Below, piece after piece: positions 8,327 through 16,442 of a DNA stretch of 64,000 nucleotides. The stretch's first letter is position 1; the number at the start of each line of letters is the position of its first letter. The notes beneath the pieces were generated by a model, which did not search any database, was not told the DNA's origin, and worked only from the letters and a program-made list of their open reading frames with translations. Source of the DNA: Verrucomicrobiota bacterium (lineage in GTDB: Bacteria; Verrucomicrobiota; Verrucomicrobiia; Limisphaerales; JACDHS01); the NCBI GenBank assembly GCA_013820875.1, contig JACDHS010000001.1, forward strand, positions 1 to 64,000, in the 5' to 3' direction. A program made the position numbers and the translations under genes.

Positions 8327-10276
8327 ATGAACCGCCGCCATTTCCTGAGTCTTGCCAGCGCTGCCACCGGTTATTCTGTTCTGATCAAAGCCGATAATCT
8401 CGCCGCCGCGGAACTTCCGTCGCACGGTGAAATTACCGAGGGCTTCGATGTCATTGCTCCGCCGAAAGCCAAAACCGGCGGCTACCGCCTTGAGCCGCAC
8501 ATGACACTTGTTGATCTCGCCTGCGATGTGTTTGTCGCCGGGGGCGGTATGTCCGGAGTGTGCGCCGCGATTTCCGCCGCTAGAAACGGAGCGAAAGTTG
8601 TGCTCGTGCAAGATCGCTCACGCCTGGGTGGCAACGCCAGCAGCGAAGTGAAAATGCATATCGTTGGCGCGAATCAGGCGCGCCCCGGCTGGCGCGAAAG
8701 TGGATTGATTGAAGAATTTCGTATCGAAGACGCGGTGAACAATCCGCAACGCACCTGGGAACTCTGGGATTTGCTGCTTTATGATAAAGTGAAAAGCGAA
8801 CCCAACATCACGCTGCTCCTGGACACCGTTTTGTTCGACGTGGAGACAAAACGAAACTCCATCCAGAGCGTTTTGGCGAGGTCCGACAAAACCGAACATC
8901 TTTATCGCATCAAATCGAAGATGTATCTCGATTGCACCGGTGACAGCCGGCTGGCACTCGAAGCCGGCGCCGACATGGTCTGGGGACGCGAGGCTCGTTC
9001 CGAACACAACGAATCGTTGGCCCTGGAAAAACCAGACGAACAAACACTCGGCAGCAGCATTTTGTTCACCTCCCGCGATTTTGGCGCTCCCATTCCATTT
9101 AAGGCCCCGAAATGGGCGCGCAAAGTAACCAAAGAACATCTCCGTTTCCGCGGCGTCCGCTCATGGGAATACGGTTATTGGTGGATTGAATGGGGTGGCA
9201 AGCTGAACACCATCCGCGACAACGAACGCATCCGTTTCGAACTGCTTTCCATTGTCATGGGTGTCTGGGATTACATTAAGAATTCCGGTGAACATCCCAC
9301 CAGCGCCAATTGGGGCATGGATTGGGTCGGAATGCTGCCGGGCAAACGTGAGAGTCGCCGCATTATTGGCGATTACATGCTTTCACAAAATGATTTGCTC
9401 GGATTGAACCCCGACTTCGAAGATGCCGTCGCGATTGGTGGTTGGCCGATGGACGATCATCCTCCCGGTGGTTTCGATGCCTACGATCAGAAGCCCTATG
9501 TGCAGATCAAGACCCCGGAAGTTTACAACATCCCGCTGCGGTCACTCTACAGCCGGAATATCAGCAACCTCATGATGGCTGGACGCAACATCAGCGCCAC
9601 ACACGTTGCTTTTTGTTCCACCCGCGTGATGGCCACTTGCAGCGTCATGGGGCAGGCCGCGGGAGCGGCCGCCGCACTCTGTGCGAAACAAAAGCTGACT
9701 CCGCGCGAACTTTACCAGAACAAAGCAAAACTTGCCGACCTGCAACAAACCCTGCTTCGCGACGATCAAGCAATCAAGAACCGGCGCAGCACAGATCCGA
9801 AAGATATAGCCCGTACTGCGAAAGTCAGCGCGTCGGCCAGCGTAGAAGCAACCAAGCCTGAGAACGTCATTAACGGCATTACCCGCAACCCCGCCAAGCA
9901 ACTGGATCATTGCTGGGCCGCCGCTTTGACCAACGCGGGCACCTGGTTGCAACTGGCGTGGGACAAGCCACAGACTCTCTCTCGTCTGCAACTGACATTT
10001 GACACCGGATTCGATCGCGAGCTGACGTTGACCTCCCAGAATGCATTTAACGGGCGAATGATTCGGGGTGTGCAGCCGGAGACCGTAAAGAATTACAAGT
10101 TGCTCTACCGCACTGCTGCTGGCCAATGGAAGGAACTGGTCACCGTCGCAGACAACTATCAGCGAATCAACCGCCACGAGTTTGCATCGATCAAAACGGA
10201 TGCCATTCGCCTTGAAATCGCTGAAACGAACGGAGCCGAACTCGCCCGCGTCTTCGAAGTCCGTTGTTACGCATAG
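8327..10276 (+). CDS. Exported FAD-dependent oxidoreductase (FAD_oxidored type)
   Basis: A 649-residue protein from the ATG at 8327. This start gives a twin-arginine-like leader ('MNRRHFLSLASAATGYSVL'), consistent with export of a folded flavoprotein. The FAD-binding Rossmann motif is 'VAGGGMSGVCAAISAARNG' at residues ~66-84, followed by 'LGGNASSEV'. A second FAD contact is 'DCTGDSRLA' near residue 205. The first ~490 residues are the FAD_oxidored family. The final ~130 residues look like a beta-sandwich discoidin or carbohydrate-binding-like appendage ('WLQLAWDKPQTLSRLQLTFD'). It probably oxidises a sugar or related compound outside the cytoplasm. It converges with the next gene across a 9-nt gap. 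Confidence 0.88.
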   Translation: MNRRHFLSLASAATGYSVLIKADNLAAAELPSHGEITEGFDVIAPPKAKTGGYRLEPHMTLVDLACDVFVAGGGMSGVCAAISAARNGAKVVLVQDRSRLGGNASSEVKMHIVGANQARPGWRESGLIEEFRIEDAVNNPQRTWELWDLLLYDKVKSEPNITLLLDTVLFDVETKRNSIQSVLARSDKTEHLYRIKSKMYLDCTGDSRLALEAGADMVWGREARSEHNESLALEKPDEQTLGSSILFTSRDFGAPIPFKAPKWARKVTKEHLRFRGVRSWEYGYWWIEWGGKLNTIRDNERIRFELLSIVMGVWDYIKNSGEHPTSANWGMDWVGMLPGKRESRRIIGDYMLSQNDLLGLNPDFEDAVAIGGWPMDDHPPGGFDAYDQKPYVQIKTPEVYNIPLRSLYSRNISNLMMAGRNISATHVAFCSTRVMATCSVMGQAAGAAAALCAKQKLTPRELYQNKAKLADLQQTLLRDDQAIKNRRSTDPKDIARTAKVSASASVEATKPENVINGITRNPAKQLDHCWAAALTNAGTWLQLAWDKPQTLSRLQLTFDTGFDRELTLTSQNAFNGRMIRGVQPETVKNYKLLYRTAAGQWKELVTVADNYQRINRHEFASIKTDAIRLEIAETNGAELARVFEVRCYA

Positions 10277-10285
10277 TGGAAGTCG

Positions 10286-11050
10286 CTATTTCGCCGGCGC
10301 CGTTGGCCGCTGGCGAAAGCGTTTCTCTCCCTCAAAGATCACTTTTCGTTTCTGCACGGTGAAAGTGGTTTTTCCAGCCATTGCGGCGGCTTCCAAAGCC
10401 TCCCATGCGGTGAGGTTCCATGCGATGTAACTGTGTCTGAAAAAATGGTTGGATGCCGCTGATCCTTTGGGTGGAAAGATGTTCGTGTCCGAATAAAATT
10501 CCAGCAGCGGTTGGATCGCATGCCAATCGCTGTCATTCGACACAAGGTGTTTCTTGAATTTCTTTCTGCGGATGCGCTCCGCAGTCGCCTTGTCTTCGAT
10601 TTTATAAAAAGGTTCCAGTGGATCTTCGGCGCTGTGCAAAAGAATGTAGGGCGCGTGAAATGTTGCTTCAATCAACGTCTGGTTTGTAAGCGCGGCGACT
10701 GCATCCAGCAGCGTAGGGGAATCGTTCGTCAACCACGCTTCGACGCGATCGAAGAAATAAAGCTCATCCGTTGCGCCCGGCATGAAGATTAGTGCTTTGG
10801 CCGTTTCATCCTTTTCAAAAGACTCCAGAAGCAACGGCACGGTGTTGGTCTTTGTCAGGGTAATCGCATTCGTTTTCAGTGGCATCCTGGCCAATGCGGC
10901 CTGCCAGGGTTCAAGGGCAACGGCGCGAAACGAGAATAGCGAAAGGAAAACTGCAAGCAGGAGAGGAAACTGCAAGCGGAGTAATGGAGTATTGGAGTAT
11001 TGCGATTTCAGCACTCCATTACTCCTGCACTCCATCACTCCGTTCCTCAT
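10286..11050 (-). CDS. Secreted protein of unknown function, N-terminus built from an intergenic repeat
   Basis: About 254 residues from the ATG at 11050, where AAGGA lies 7 nt upstream; 11056 is also possible. I recognise no family. The first ~30 residues ('NGVMECRSNGVLKSQYSNTP') are the translation of a low-complexity DNA repeat ('ggagtaatggagtattggag'). A hydrophobic leader 'FPLLLAVFLSLFSFRAVA' follows, so the native signal peptide may originally have started later. The mature part is alpha/beta-like, with 'LIFMPGATDELYF' and 'HSAEDPLEPFYKIED'. The gene begins within a few nt of the hscB stop and is probably co-transcribed with it, although nothing links the functions. Confidence 0.6.
   Translation of the reverse strand: MRNGVMECRSNGVLKSQYSNTPLLRLQFPLLLAVFLSLFSFRAVALEPWQAALARMPLKTNAITLTKTNTVPLLLESFEKDETAKALIFMPGATDELYFFDRVEAWLTNDSPTLLDAVAALTNQTLIEATFHAPYILLHSAEDPLEPFYKIEDKATAERIRRKKFKKHLVSNDSDWHAIQPLLEFYSDTNIFPPKGSAASNHFFRHSYIAWNLTAWEALEAAAMAGKTTFTVQKRKVIFEGEKRFRQRPTAPAK
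10975..11045. repeat. Low-complexity 'ATGGAGTA/CTCCATTACTCC' repeat
   Basis: GGAGTAATGGAGTATTGGAG is followed after ~20 nt by its near-complement CACTCCATTACTCCTGCACT, giving an imperfect inverted repeat made of ~8-nt units. It overlaps the 5' end of the secreted-protein gene and codes its repeat-like N-terminus. Confidence 0.6.
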
Positions 11051-11058
11051 CTTCATCC

Positions 11059-11679
11059 TTAAAACGAAAGCTGCACCACGCGTTCCTGGATTTGTTCGGT
11101 CCAACGATTGACGTAGCTAAAAATTCGGTAAATTTGTTCCAATCGTTCGAAAGGAAGTTTGCTGGCGCGATCGGGTGAGCCGGTGGCAGGGGCAGATTCC
11201 CAGACGCTGTTGAGTTGCTTCAGTTCGTCAATCAGCTCATCCCGTTTTTTATTTATCTTCTGCTGGAGTGCATTGAGATTGTCTGTCCACTCCATTCCTT
11301 TTTCGAACAGTTGCACTTTCATCAATGGGGAAGTGACTTTTGCTCTTTCAGCAATGAAGGTGTCGGCATCGCGGCAGGTCTGGCCAATTTCGACGAACAA
11401 ATCCATTGTGCCCGGAGGAATGCGCTGGATGTCCTTGGGTTTGCCGCCGGTTTCGAGTTCCAACAAGTGGATCAACCGTTCTTTCGGATCCCGCAAACAA
11501 TTGTAAGCGGCATTGAGTTCCGCGTAACGTTTGTTGACCGTTTCCTTTTCCGATGGGCTGGCGTTGTGGGTGCGATCGGGGTGTGACTCTGAGGAAAGTT
11601 GAAAGAACTTTTGCTTTAACTCGTCGGGATCGAGCCACGGCAATCTAGGCTCGTTAAGAAGTGCGAAATTATCGGTCAT
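11059..11679 (-). CDS. hscB: HscB-type J-domain co-chaperone for Fe-S assembly
   Basis: A 206-residue protein. The N-terminal J-domain (~residues 5-75) has the invariant HPD in 'SSESHPDRTHN', and 'RYAELNAAYNCLRDPKERL' supplies helix IV. The remaining ~130 residues form a C-terminal coiled region like the HscB oligomerisation/IscU-binding domain. HscB stimulates the HscA chaperone and delivers the scaffold protein IscU during iron-sulfur cluster transfer. The gene for an A-type cluster carrier lies ~170 nt upstream on the same strand, which supports the assignment. IscS, IscU and HscA are not in the window. Cytoplasmic. Confidence 0.85.
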   Translation of the reverse strand: MTDNFALLNEPRLPWLDPDELKQKFFQLSSESHPDRTHNASPSEKETVNKRYAELNAAYNCLRDPKERLIHLLELETGGKPKDIQRIPPGTMDLFVEIGQTCRDADTFIAERAKVTSPLMKVQLFEKGMEWTDNLNALQQKINKKRDELIDELKQLNSVWESAPATGSPDRASKLPFERLEQIYRIFSYVNRWTEQIQERVVQLSF

Positions 11680-11847
11680 GAAATAAGAAATTTAGACACA
11701 AATGACACAAACTTTTATGAATTGCTGAAAACCAGCAGACGACAATTCGATCTGTTCGACCATGTAACGATGCAACCATCCATCCATGTAGGTTTCCCTG
11801 TTCCTAATTCGTGAGAATTTGTGTCTCTCCCTTTCGGATTGTCTTCT

Positions 11848-12237
11848 CTAAGCGCTGAAACTTTCGCCGCACGAACAACTCGTTGCCGCATTGGGATTCT
11901 TCACCTTGAAACCACCTTCCTGCAATGCGTCCACGTAGTCGAGTTCGCTGCCGGTCACGTAAAGCGCGCTCTTCGGATCAACAACGACTTTCACTCCGCT
12001 GCTCTCCACGAGAATGTCGCGATTCGCCGGTTGATCCTGCAGATCCATCTTGTATTGCAGGCCGGAACAACCGCCGCCGATCACCGCCACGCGCAAGACA
12101 CCTTGCGGTCGGCCTTGCCTGGTCAGGAGTGACGTCACCTTTTCGGCGGCTGAAGGAGTGACCTTGATAAGCCGTTCATCGCCCACGCGAAAAGTTGGTT
12201 GAGCTGGTTTTTGGCTATTGGCAGAAGCTGCGATCAT
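11848..12237 (-). CDS. A-type Fe-S cluster carrier (HesB/IscA/ErpA family)
   Basis: About 129 residues from the ATG at 12237; the frame is open to 12318 but the family begins close to the chosen start. The HesB-like fold begins at 'IKVTPSAAEKV'. The three cluster-binding cysteines are seen in 'GGGCSGLQY' and 'SCSCGESF'. These proteins carry or insert 2Fe-2S/4Fe-4S clusters into apoproteins. It is followed by hscB on the same strand, so the two probably form an iron-sulfur assembly unit. The ~170-nt gap between them contains fragments such as 'GACACAAATGACACAAAC' that look like dispersed intergenic repeats and no gene. I cannot decide between IscA, ErpA and SufA. Confidence 0.9.
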   Translation of the reverse strand: MIAASANSQKPAQPTFRVGDERLIKVTPSAAEKVTSLLTRQGRPQGVLRVAVIGGGCSGLQYKMDLQDQPANRDILVESSGVKVVVDPKSALYVTGSELDYVDALQEGGFKVKNPNAATSCSCGESFSA

Positions 12238-12465
12238 CGCCGCAAAGCTAACGGTCAGAAAATCAAGCGTCAACTGATGCTGTGCGCAATTCACAGGGCT
12301 GGGACCAGCGTTGCGCATCTCAGTTTTCAGTATTCAGAAAAAATGCAGGCCGCTCGGGTAAATTCGGGTGGCTCTTTATGTGCGCGAGCCTTTCGAGAAA
12401 ATTGCTTTCCAGGAGTGCCAGCAAAAGAGTCGAAATTAAAAGGAAGAGTTCCTGAGCGGTTTTCC

Positions 12466-12511
12466 TTAAACAAGGCATTGGTTGTTTAAATAGGTCTTGG
12501 CGTGCTACAAT
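12466..12511 (+). promoter_or_regulatory. Promoter and operator-like inverted repeat of the sensor kinase gene
   Basis: TTAAACAA, 8-nt spacer, TTGTTTAA is a perfect inverted repeat (12466-12489). Its right arm contains TTGTTT, a possible -35, and TACAAT at 12506-12511 is a good -10 at 18-nt spacing. A repressor bound to the repeat would block this promoter. Transcription would begin about 2 nt from the ATG at 12520, giving a nearly leaderless message. It is unlike the TCRCTCA palindromes found elsewhere in the window. Confidence 0.5.
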
Positions 12512-12519
12512 GGACACCA

Positions 12520-15500
12520 ATGTGCGCATCCATCGAACATTCCTTGCTGGCACGTTTTTGCGTGGCCGCAGCTTTGATTGGGTTGGTTGCTTTTGCGGGG
12601 GATGACATCTTTGCGAGCACTTCGGAGCAGCAGTTTGTGATTCGTACCTGGGATCGACGCGACGGTTTACCCCCAACAGTCATCAGCCATATCCAGCGAA
12701 CCAGCAATGGTTATTTGTGGATTGGTACGCAAACGGGTTTACTCCGCTTTGATGGTTCGCGCTTCAAACATTTCGAGGCTGAGGAGAACGCGTTCTTGCG
12801 CACGAATTATGTGCGTAGCCTGCTGGCTGAGCCGAGCGGCGCCTTATTGGTCGGAACGCCTCTCGGGTTGTTTCGTTTTCCTGACGGAAGAGTTGCCGCG
12901 GAGAACTGCGAGGAAGTTGGTGATCACTTCCAAACGTATGCGCTCGCCAACGGCCCGGGTGGCACGCTCTGGGCAGTGACTCGAAGTAACGAGGTGATTC
13001 GCACCATTCCCGAACAAAAGGAAACACGTTTTCTCATCTCCGACACGCAGTCAATCCGGTCGCTGCATGTCGCCGAAGATGGACAGGTCAATGTGATGAC
13101 TCGCGGGCGGGTCTTTGCCCTGGACCATGGCCGGTTCGCGAAATGGCCCGGCGACAGATTGGGAAAAATCAAATTCGATATTGTTGTGCCTAGTCGCGAC
13201 GGAGGTTGGTGGGCGACTTCGGGCCGGGAGGTTTTGCGAGTGGAGGAAAATGGGAATGCCACTTTGATGGAAATGACTGACGATTCGCCGCAACTTCAAG
13301 TCATGGCAATGATGGAAGATCGTTTGGGGCGTTTGTGGGCCGGCACACGCAATGGTTCAGTGCATTGCCTGGAACCGGGGGGCATCTGGCACCAGGTGAC
13401 GCCGAGGCGTTCGCGTGCGTTGGGTTCCATCCAATGCCTTTACGAAGACCATGATGGCTTGATCTGGGCCGGCACCACTGCCGGAATCCTTCACCAAATC
13501 AAACCGCGCTTGTTTACCACCTGGTCCTTGCCCACAACGGCGCAGGAAAGTGTTATCCAAACGATTTGTGTGGCGCAGGACGGAGCCGTGTGGGTCGGTA
13601 CCGATGGCGCAGGGGCTTATCGGTTTAAAGATGGATTGTTTTCTCGTTTCGGCCAGGCCGAGGGCCTGGCCAATTCCACTGTGATGGCCATTCTTGAAGA
13701 CAGTCGGACCAATCTATGGTTTGGCACACTTGGCGGCCTTTTCAGGTACGACTCAGGCAGAATCAAATCTGAATTAGACTCAACACTTTCCGGCCAGTCG
13801 GTGCCTGCGTTATACGAGGGTAAGACCGGTGATCTCTGGTTTGGGGCCATTGGCACAGTGATACGCAAGCGCGGTGACGAAGAGACAACCTACCGTTTGG
13901 GGACGGCAGTTACAGCGTATGAAGTACGCGCCATAACCGAAGGGCAGAATCGTGAGATGTGGATTGGAACACGCGGGGCTGGATTGTTTGAATTCAAGGA
14001 TGAACAAATGGAGCGAATCGCGGCCTTTCCGCGTCCGGTGGCGAACACTATCCATTGCGATGATGAAGGAGTGTTGTGGATTGGCACCAGGGCGCACGGC
14101 TTGTGGCGGGTGCAGGACGGCAAAACCCTGAATAACTGGACGACGGCGGACGGGCTTCCCGGCAACATGGTCTTCGCGATTCTCGAAGACGACGCTGGCA
14201 TCTTGTGGCTCAGTTCCAACGCAGGAGTGTTCGGTCTTAGCAAACGGGCGCTGACAGACCATGCGCTAGGAAAAGCCGGGCCATTGCTTGCAATTCAACT
14301 TGGCTCCGCGGGCGGCGAAACCTGGAGCGCCGGCAGTGGCCAGCCAGCCGCCGCAAAGGGGCCTGATGGAAGGTTTTGGTTTCCCGTCGGGCATGGAGTG
14401 CTTGCTTTCGATCCGGTCGCAGTCATGCGCGATCGCCCTGTCCTGCCGGTGCTGATTGAAGAGATTGTTGCGGATGGGAAGGGATGGACATTGGCTGGAT
14501 CGAACCCGGTGAAAATTCTCTCAGGTGTTCGTCGTTTGGAATTTCGTTATACCATTGCGGATATGGATGCGCCCGGGCGGTTGAAGTTTCGTTATAAACT
14601 GGACGGTGTGGATGATGAATGGGTGGATGGAGGCGCGCAGCGTATCGCCTACTACAGCCATTTGCCGCCAGGAAAGTATCGCTTCAATGTGATCTCGTCA
14701 GGCAGCGCCAATATCTGGACTGAAACGACACCGCTCGACCTCGAAATCATTCCGCGGCTTTGGGAACGGGGATCGTTTCAGGTTGCCTCGACGTTGTTCG
14801 TGTTAATCTTTGTCGGCGCTACAGTGCGTTTCGCCGAACGATCCCGGATGCGTCGCAAGCTGGAACGCCTGGAACTTCAACAAAGCATGGAAAAAGAACG
14901 GCGGCGCATCGCACAGGATCTGCACGATGATTTGGGATCCGGCATTACGGAAATCATGCTTCTGACCGAATTGGCCAAGCGCGATGAAGGCCCCCCGGCC
15001 CGATTGCAGGCGCAGCTTGACGGCATCACGCACAAGGCGAGACAAGTCGCCACCGCGATGGACGAAATTGTCTGGACGGTGAATCCCAAGAACGATTCGC
15101 TCCCTGACCTCGCCAGTTACATTTGTGACTACACGCGGGAATTCCTGGGAGCCGCCAGAATCCGTTGCCGCATCGATGTGAACGATCACCTTCCACCAGA
15201 GCCGGTCACCGCCCAACAACGGCACAATCTTTTTATGGCCGTTAAAGAGGCCTTGAATAATGCAGTCAAACATTCCGGCGCGACTGAAGTCTGGCTGCGC
15301 ATTAGTTGGTTGGCCAACCAACTTGCTGTAACTGTGGAGGACAATGGACGCGGTTTTGTTTCGGCCGATGTGCGCTCCGGGGGCAATGGGTTGCAAAACA
15401 TGCGTTCACGTCTTGAATCCATCCAGGGCAGGGTGGAGTTTGCCAGTGAGTTGGAACAGGGGACGAAGGTTGTTTTCGTACTGCCGCTGGTCGGATTAGG

Positions 15501-15531
15501 AATGCCGCAGGGAGCGGGTTCACTCAATTGA
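12520..15531 (+). CDS. Sensor histidine kinase with beta-propeller/Y_Y_Y sensor domain
   Basis: A 1003-residue membrane kinase from the ATG at 12520, with a leader 'LLARFCVAAALIGLVAFAG'. Residues ~25-640 are two-component-regulator propeller repeats, each with a W-x-G-T core ('YLWIGTQTGLLRFDG', 'AVWVGTDGAGAYRF', 'EMWIGTRGAGLFEF'). A Y_Y_Y domain ('LKFRYKLDGVDDEW') follows at ~680-745 and a single membrane segment at ~755-775. The HisKA_3 helix has 'RRIAQDLHDDLGSG' with His ~802 as phosphate acceptor. The HATPase domain ends with 'GNGLQNMRSRLESI'. This is the layout used by Bacteroides-type glycan sensors, so a poly- or oligosaccharide signal outside the cytoplasm is likely. The response regulator follows at once. 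A regulon palindrome overlaps the stop codon. Confidence 0.95.
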   Translation: MCASIEHSLLARFCVAAALIGLVAFAGDDIFASTSEQQFVIRTWDRRDGLPPTVISHIQRTSNGYLWIGTQTGLLRFDGSRFKHFEAEENAFLRTNYVRSLLAEPSGALLVGTPLGLFRFPDGRVAAENCEEVGDHFQTYALANGPGGTLWAVTRSNEVIRTIPEQKETRFLISDTQSIRSLHVAEDGQVNVMTRGRVFALDHGRFAKWPGDRLGKIKFDIVVPSRDGGWWATSGREVLRVEENGNATLMEMTDDSPQLQVMAMMEDRLGRLWAGTRNGSVHCLEPGGIWHQVTPRRSRALGSIQCLYEDHDGLIWAGTTAGILHQIKPRLFTTWSLPTTAQESVIQTICVAQDGAVWVGTDGAGAYRFKDGLFSRFGQAEGLANSTVMAILEDSRTNLWFGTLGGLFRYDSGRIKSELDSTLSGQSVPALYEGKTGDLWFGAIGTVIRKRGDEETTYRLGTAVTAYEVRAITEGQNREMWIGTRGAGLFEFKDEQMERIAAFPRPVANTIHCDDEGVLWIGTRAHGLWRVQDGKTLNNWTTADGLPGNMVFAILEDDAGILWLSSNAGVFGLSKRALTDHALGKAGPLLAIQLGSAGGETWSAGSGQPAAAKGPDGRFWFPVGHGVLAFDPVAVMRDRPVLPVLIEEIVADGKGWTLAGSNPVKILSGVRRLEFRYTIADMDAPGRLKFRYKLDGVDDEWVDGGAQRIAYYSHLPPGKYRFNVISSGSANIWTETTPLDLEIIPRLWERGSFQVASTLFVLIFVGATVRFAERSRMRRKLERLELQQSMEKERRRIAQDLHDDLGSGITEIMLLTELAKRDEGPPARLQAQLDGITHKARQVATAMDEIVWTVNPKNDSLPDLASYICDYTREFLGAARIRCRIDVNDHLPPEPVTAQQRHNLFMAVKEALNNAVKHSGATEVWLRISWLANQLAVTVEDNGRGFVSADVRSGGNGLQNMRSRLESIQGRVEFASELEQGTKVVFVLPLVGLGMPQGAGSLN

Positions 15532-15535
15532 GTGA
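15520..15535 (+). promoter_or_regulatory. Regulon palindrome site 1 (TCACTCA-AT-TGAGTGA)
   Basis: Perfect 16-bp palindrome followed by T, overlapping the kinase stop codon and lying ~35 nt before the response regulator ATG. TATATA (15562) and TATAAT (15566-15571) follow, at 26 and 30 nt. Placement suggests autoregulation of the regulator gene. Confidence 0.75.
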
Positions 15536-15572
15536 TAGTGAAGTGAACGGAAAGAATGCAGTATATATAATG

Positions 15573-16235
15573 ATGAGAATTAACGTTGCGCTAGTCGAAG
15601 ATACCCGGGGCATCCGCGAGAGTTGGGCCATGTTGATTGACAGCGCCCCGGGCTTTCGGTGTGTCTGCGCATGCGGTTCCGGTGAAGATGCCCTGAAAAA
15701 AATTCCAGACGCCATGCCAGACGTGGTGCTCATGGATATCAATCTGCCCGGCATTTCCGGGATTGAATGCACCGCGCGGATGAAACAACGCATGCCCAAA
15801 GTTCTTGTTTTGATTGTAACTGTCCATGCTGATAACGACCGCGTTTACTCAGCGCTTCAAGCAGGTGCCAGCGGGTATTTGCTGAAACGAACCACTCCCG
15901 CCGAGTTATTGGAAGCCATTTCAGATTTGATGCGGGGTGGCGCGCCGATGACTGGGGAGATCGCTCGAATGGTTATTGCCTCATTCCGAAAGCCTGCTCC
16001 GGCACCGGTGGGAGATGCCGGGCTGACCCCTCGCGAGGAGGAAATTCTCGCGCTGCTTACACAAGGGTATGCAAACAAAGAAATTGCCGATCGTTTGTCA
16101 GTGAGCTTCGACACCGTCCGCACACATCTTCGCCATATCTACGAAAAACTGCACGTCCGCTCGCGCACCGAAGCCGCCACCAAGTATTTGCGCCATACGG
16201 AAGGCAGCAAACCTCTTTCTTCATCGCTCACTTGA
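15573..16235 (+). CDS. NarL/LuxR-type response regulator
   Basis: About 220 residues. I chose the ATG at 15573 (15570 is adjacent); a TTG at 15528 would put the regulon palindrome inside the coding region. The receiver domain (~1-120) has the acidic pair 'VEDT' and the phosphoacceptor Asp ~55 in 'VVLMDINLPG', then 'VTVHADND' and the switch Lys in 'YLLKRTTP'. The C-terminal LuxR HTH (~150-215) shows 'LTPREEEILALLTQGYANKE' and 'VRTHLRHIYEKLHVRSRTEA'. It is the partner of the kinase immediately upstream. NarL-family regulators bind inverted heptamers separated by 2 bp, which is the geometry of the palindromes across this window. A promoter TATAAT sits almost on the start codon, so the transcript that carries it may come from the kinase promoter or be leaderless. 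Confidence 0.93.
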   Translation: MRINVALVEDTRGIRESWAMLIDSAPGFRCVCACGSGEDALKKIPDAMPDVVLMDINLPGISGIECTARMKQRMPKVLVLIVTVHADNDRVYSALQAGASGYLLKRTTPAELLEAISDLMRGGAPMTGEIARMVIASFRKPAPAPVGDAGLTPREEEILALLTQGYANKEIADRLSVSFDTVRTHLRHIYEKLHVRSRTEAATKYLRHTEGSKPLSSSLT

Positions 16236-16266
16236 GCGATATGCCCTCAGCCACTTCTTCGATAAT
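16224..16266 (+). promoter_or_regulatory. Regulon palindrome site 2 (TCGCTCA-CT-TGAGCGA) with -10
   Basis: Palindrome 16224-16239, followed by T, overlapping the response regulator stop codon. GATAAT at 16261-16266 is a good -10 element, 21 nt after the palindrome. It would drive the metallophosphoesterase gene with a leader of ~170 nt. Confidence 0.75.
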
Positions 16267-16442
16267 CTCTCGAAACGATGAGAGAAGACTTGAAGCGTGC
16301 TTTTGAACAAGCTCGTTTGCTCCACAACAAAGTTTGTGAATTGAAGGCGAATCTTCGAAACGGGAATTCTCTCATTCGTTTAACAGGCCCCGGCCTCTGC
16401 GGCCAAAAAGGGGTGGCTCTGTCTTTTACCGCAAACTTGATT

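Noticed and set aside
16278..16442. Longer start for the 16443 metallophosphoesterase
   Set aside because: The extension has no domain and places 55 residues before the twin-arginine leader.
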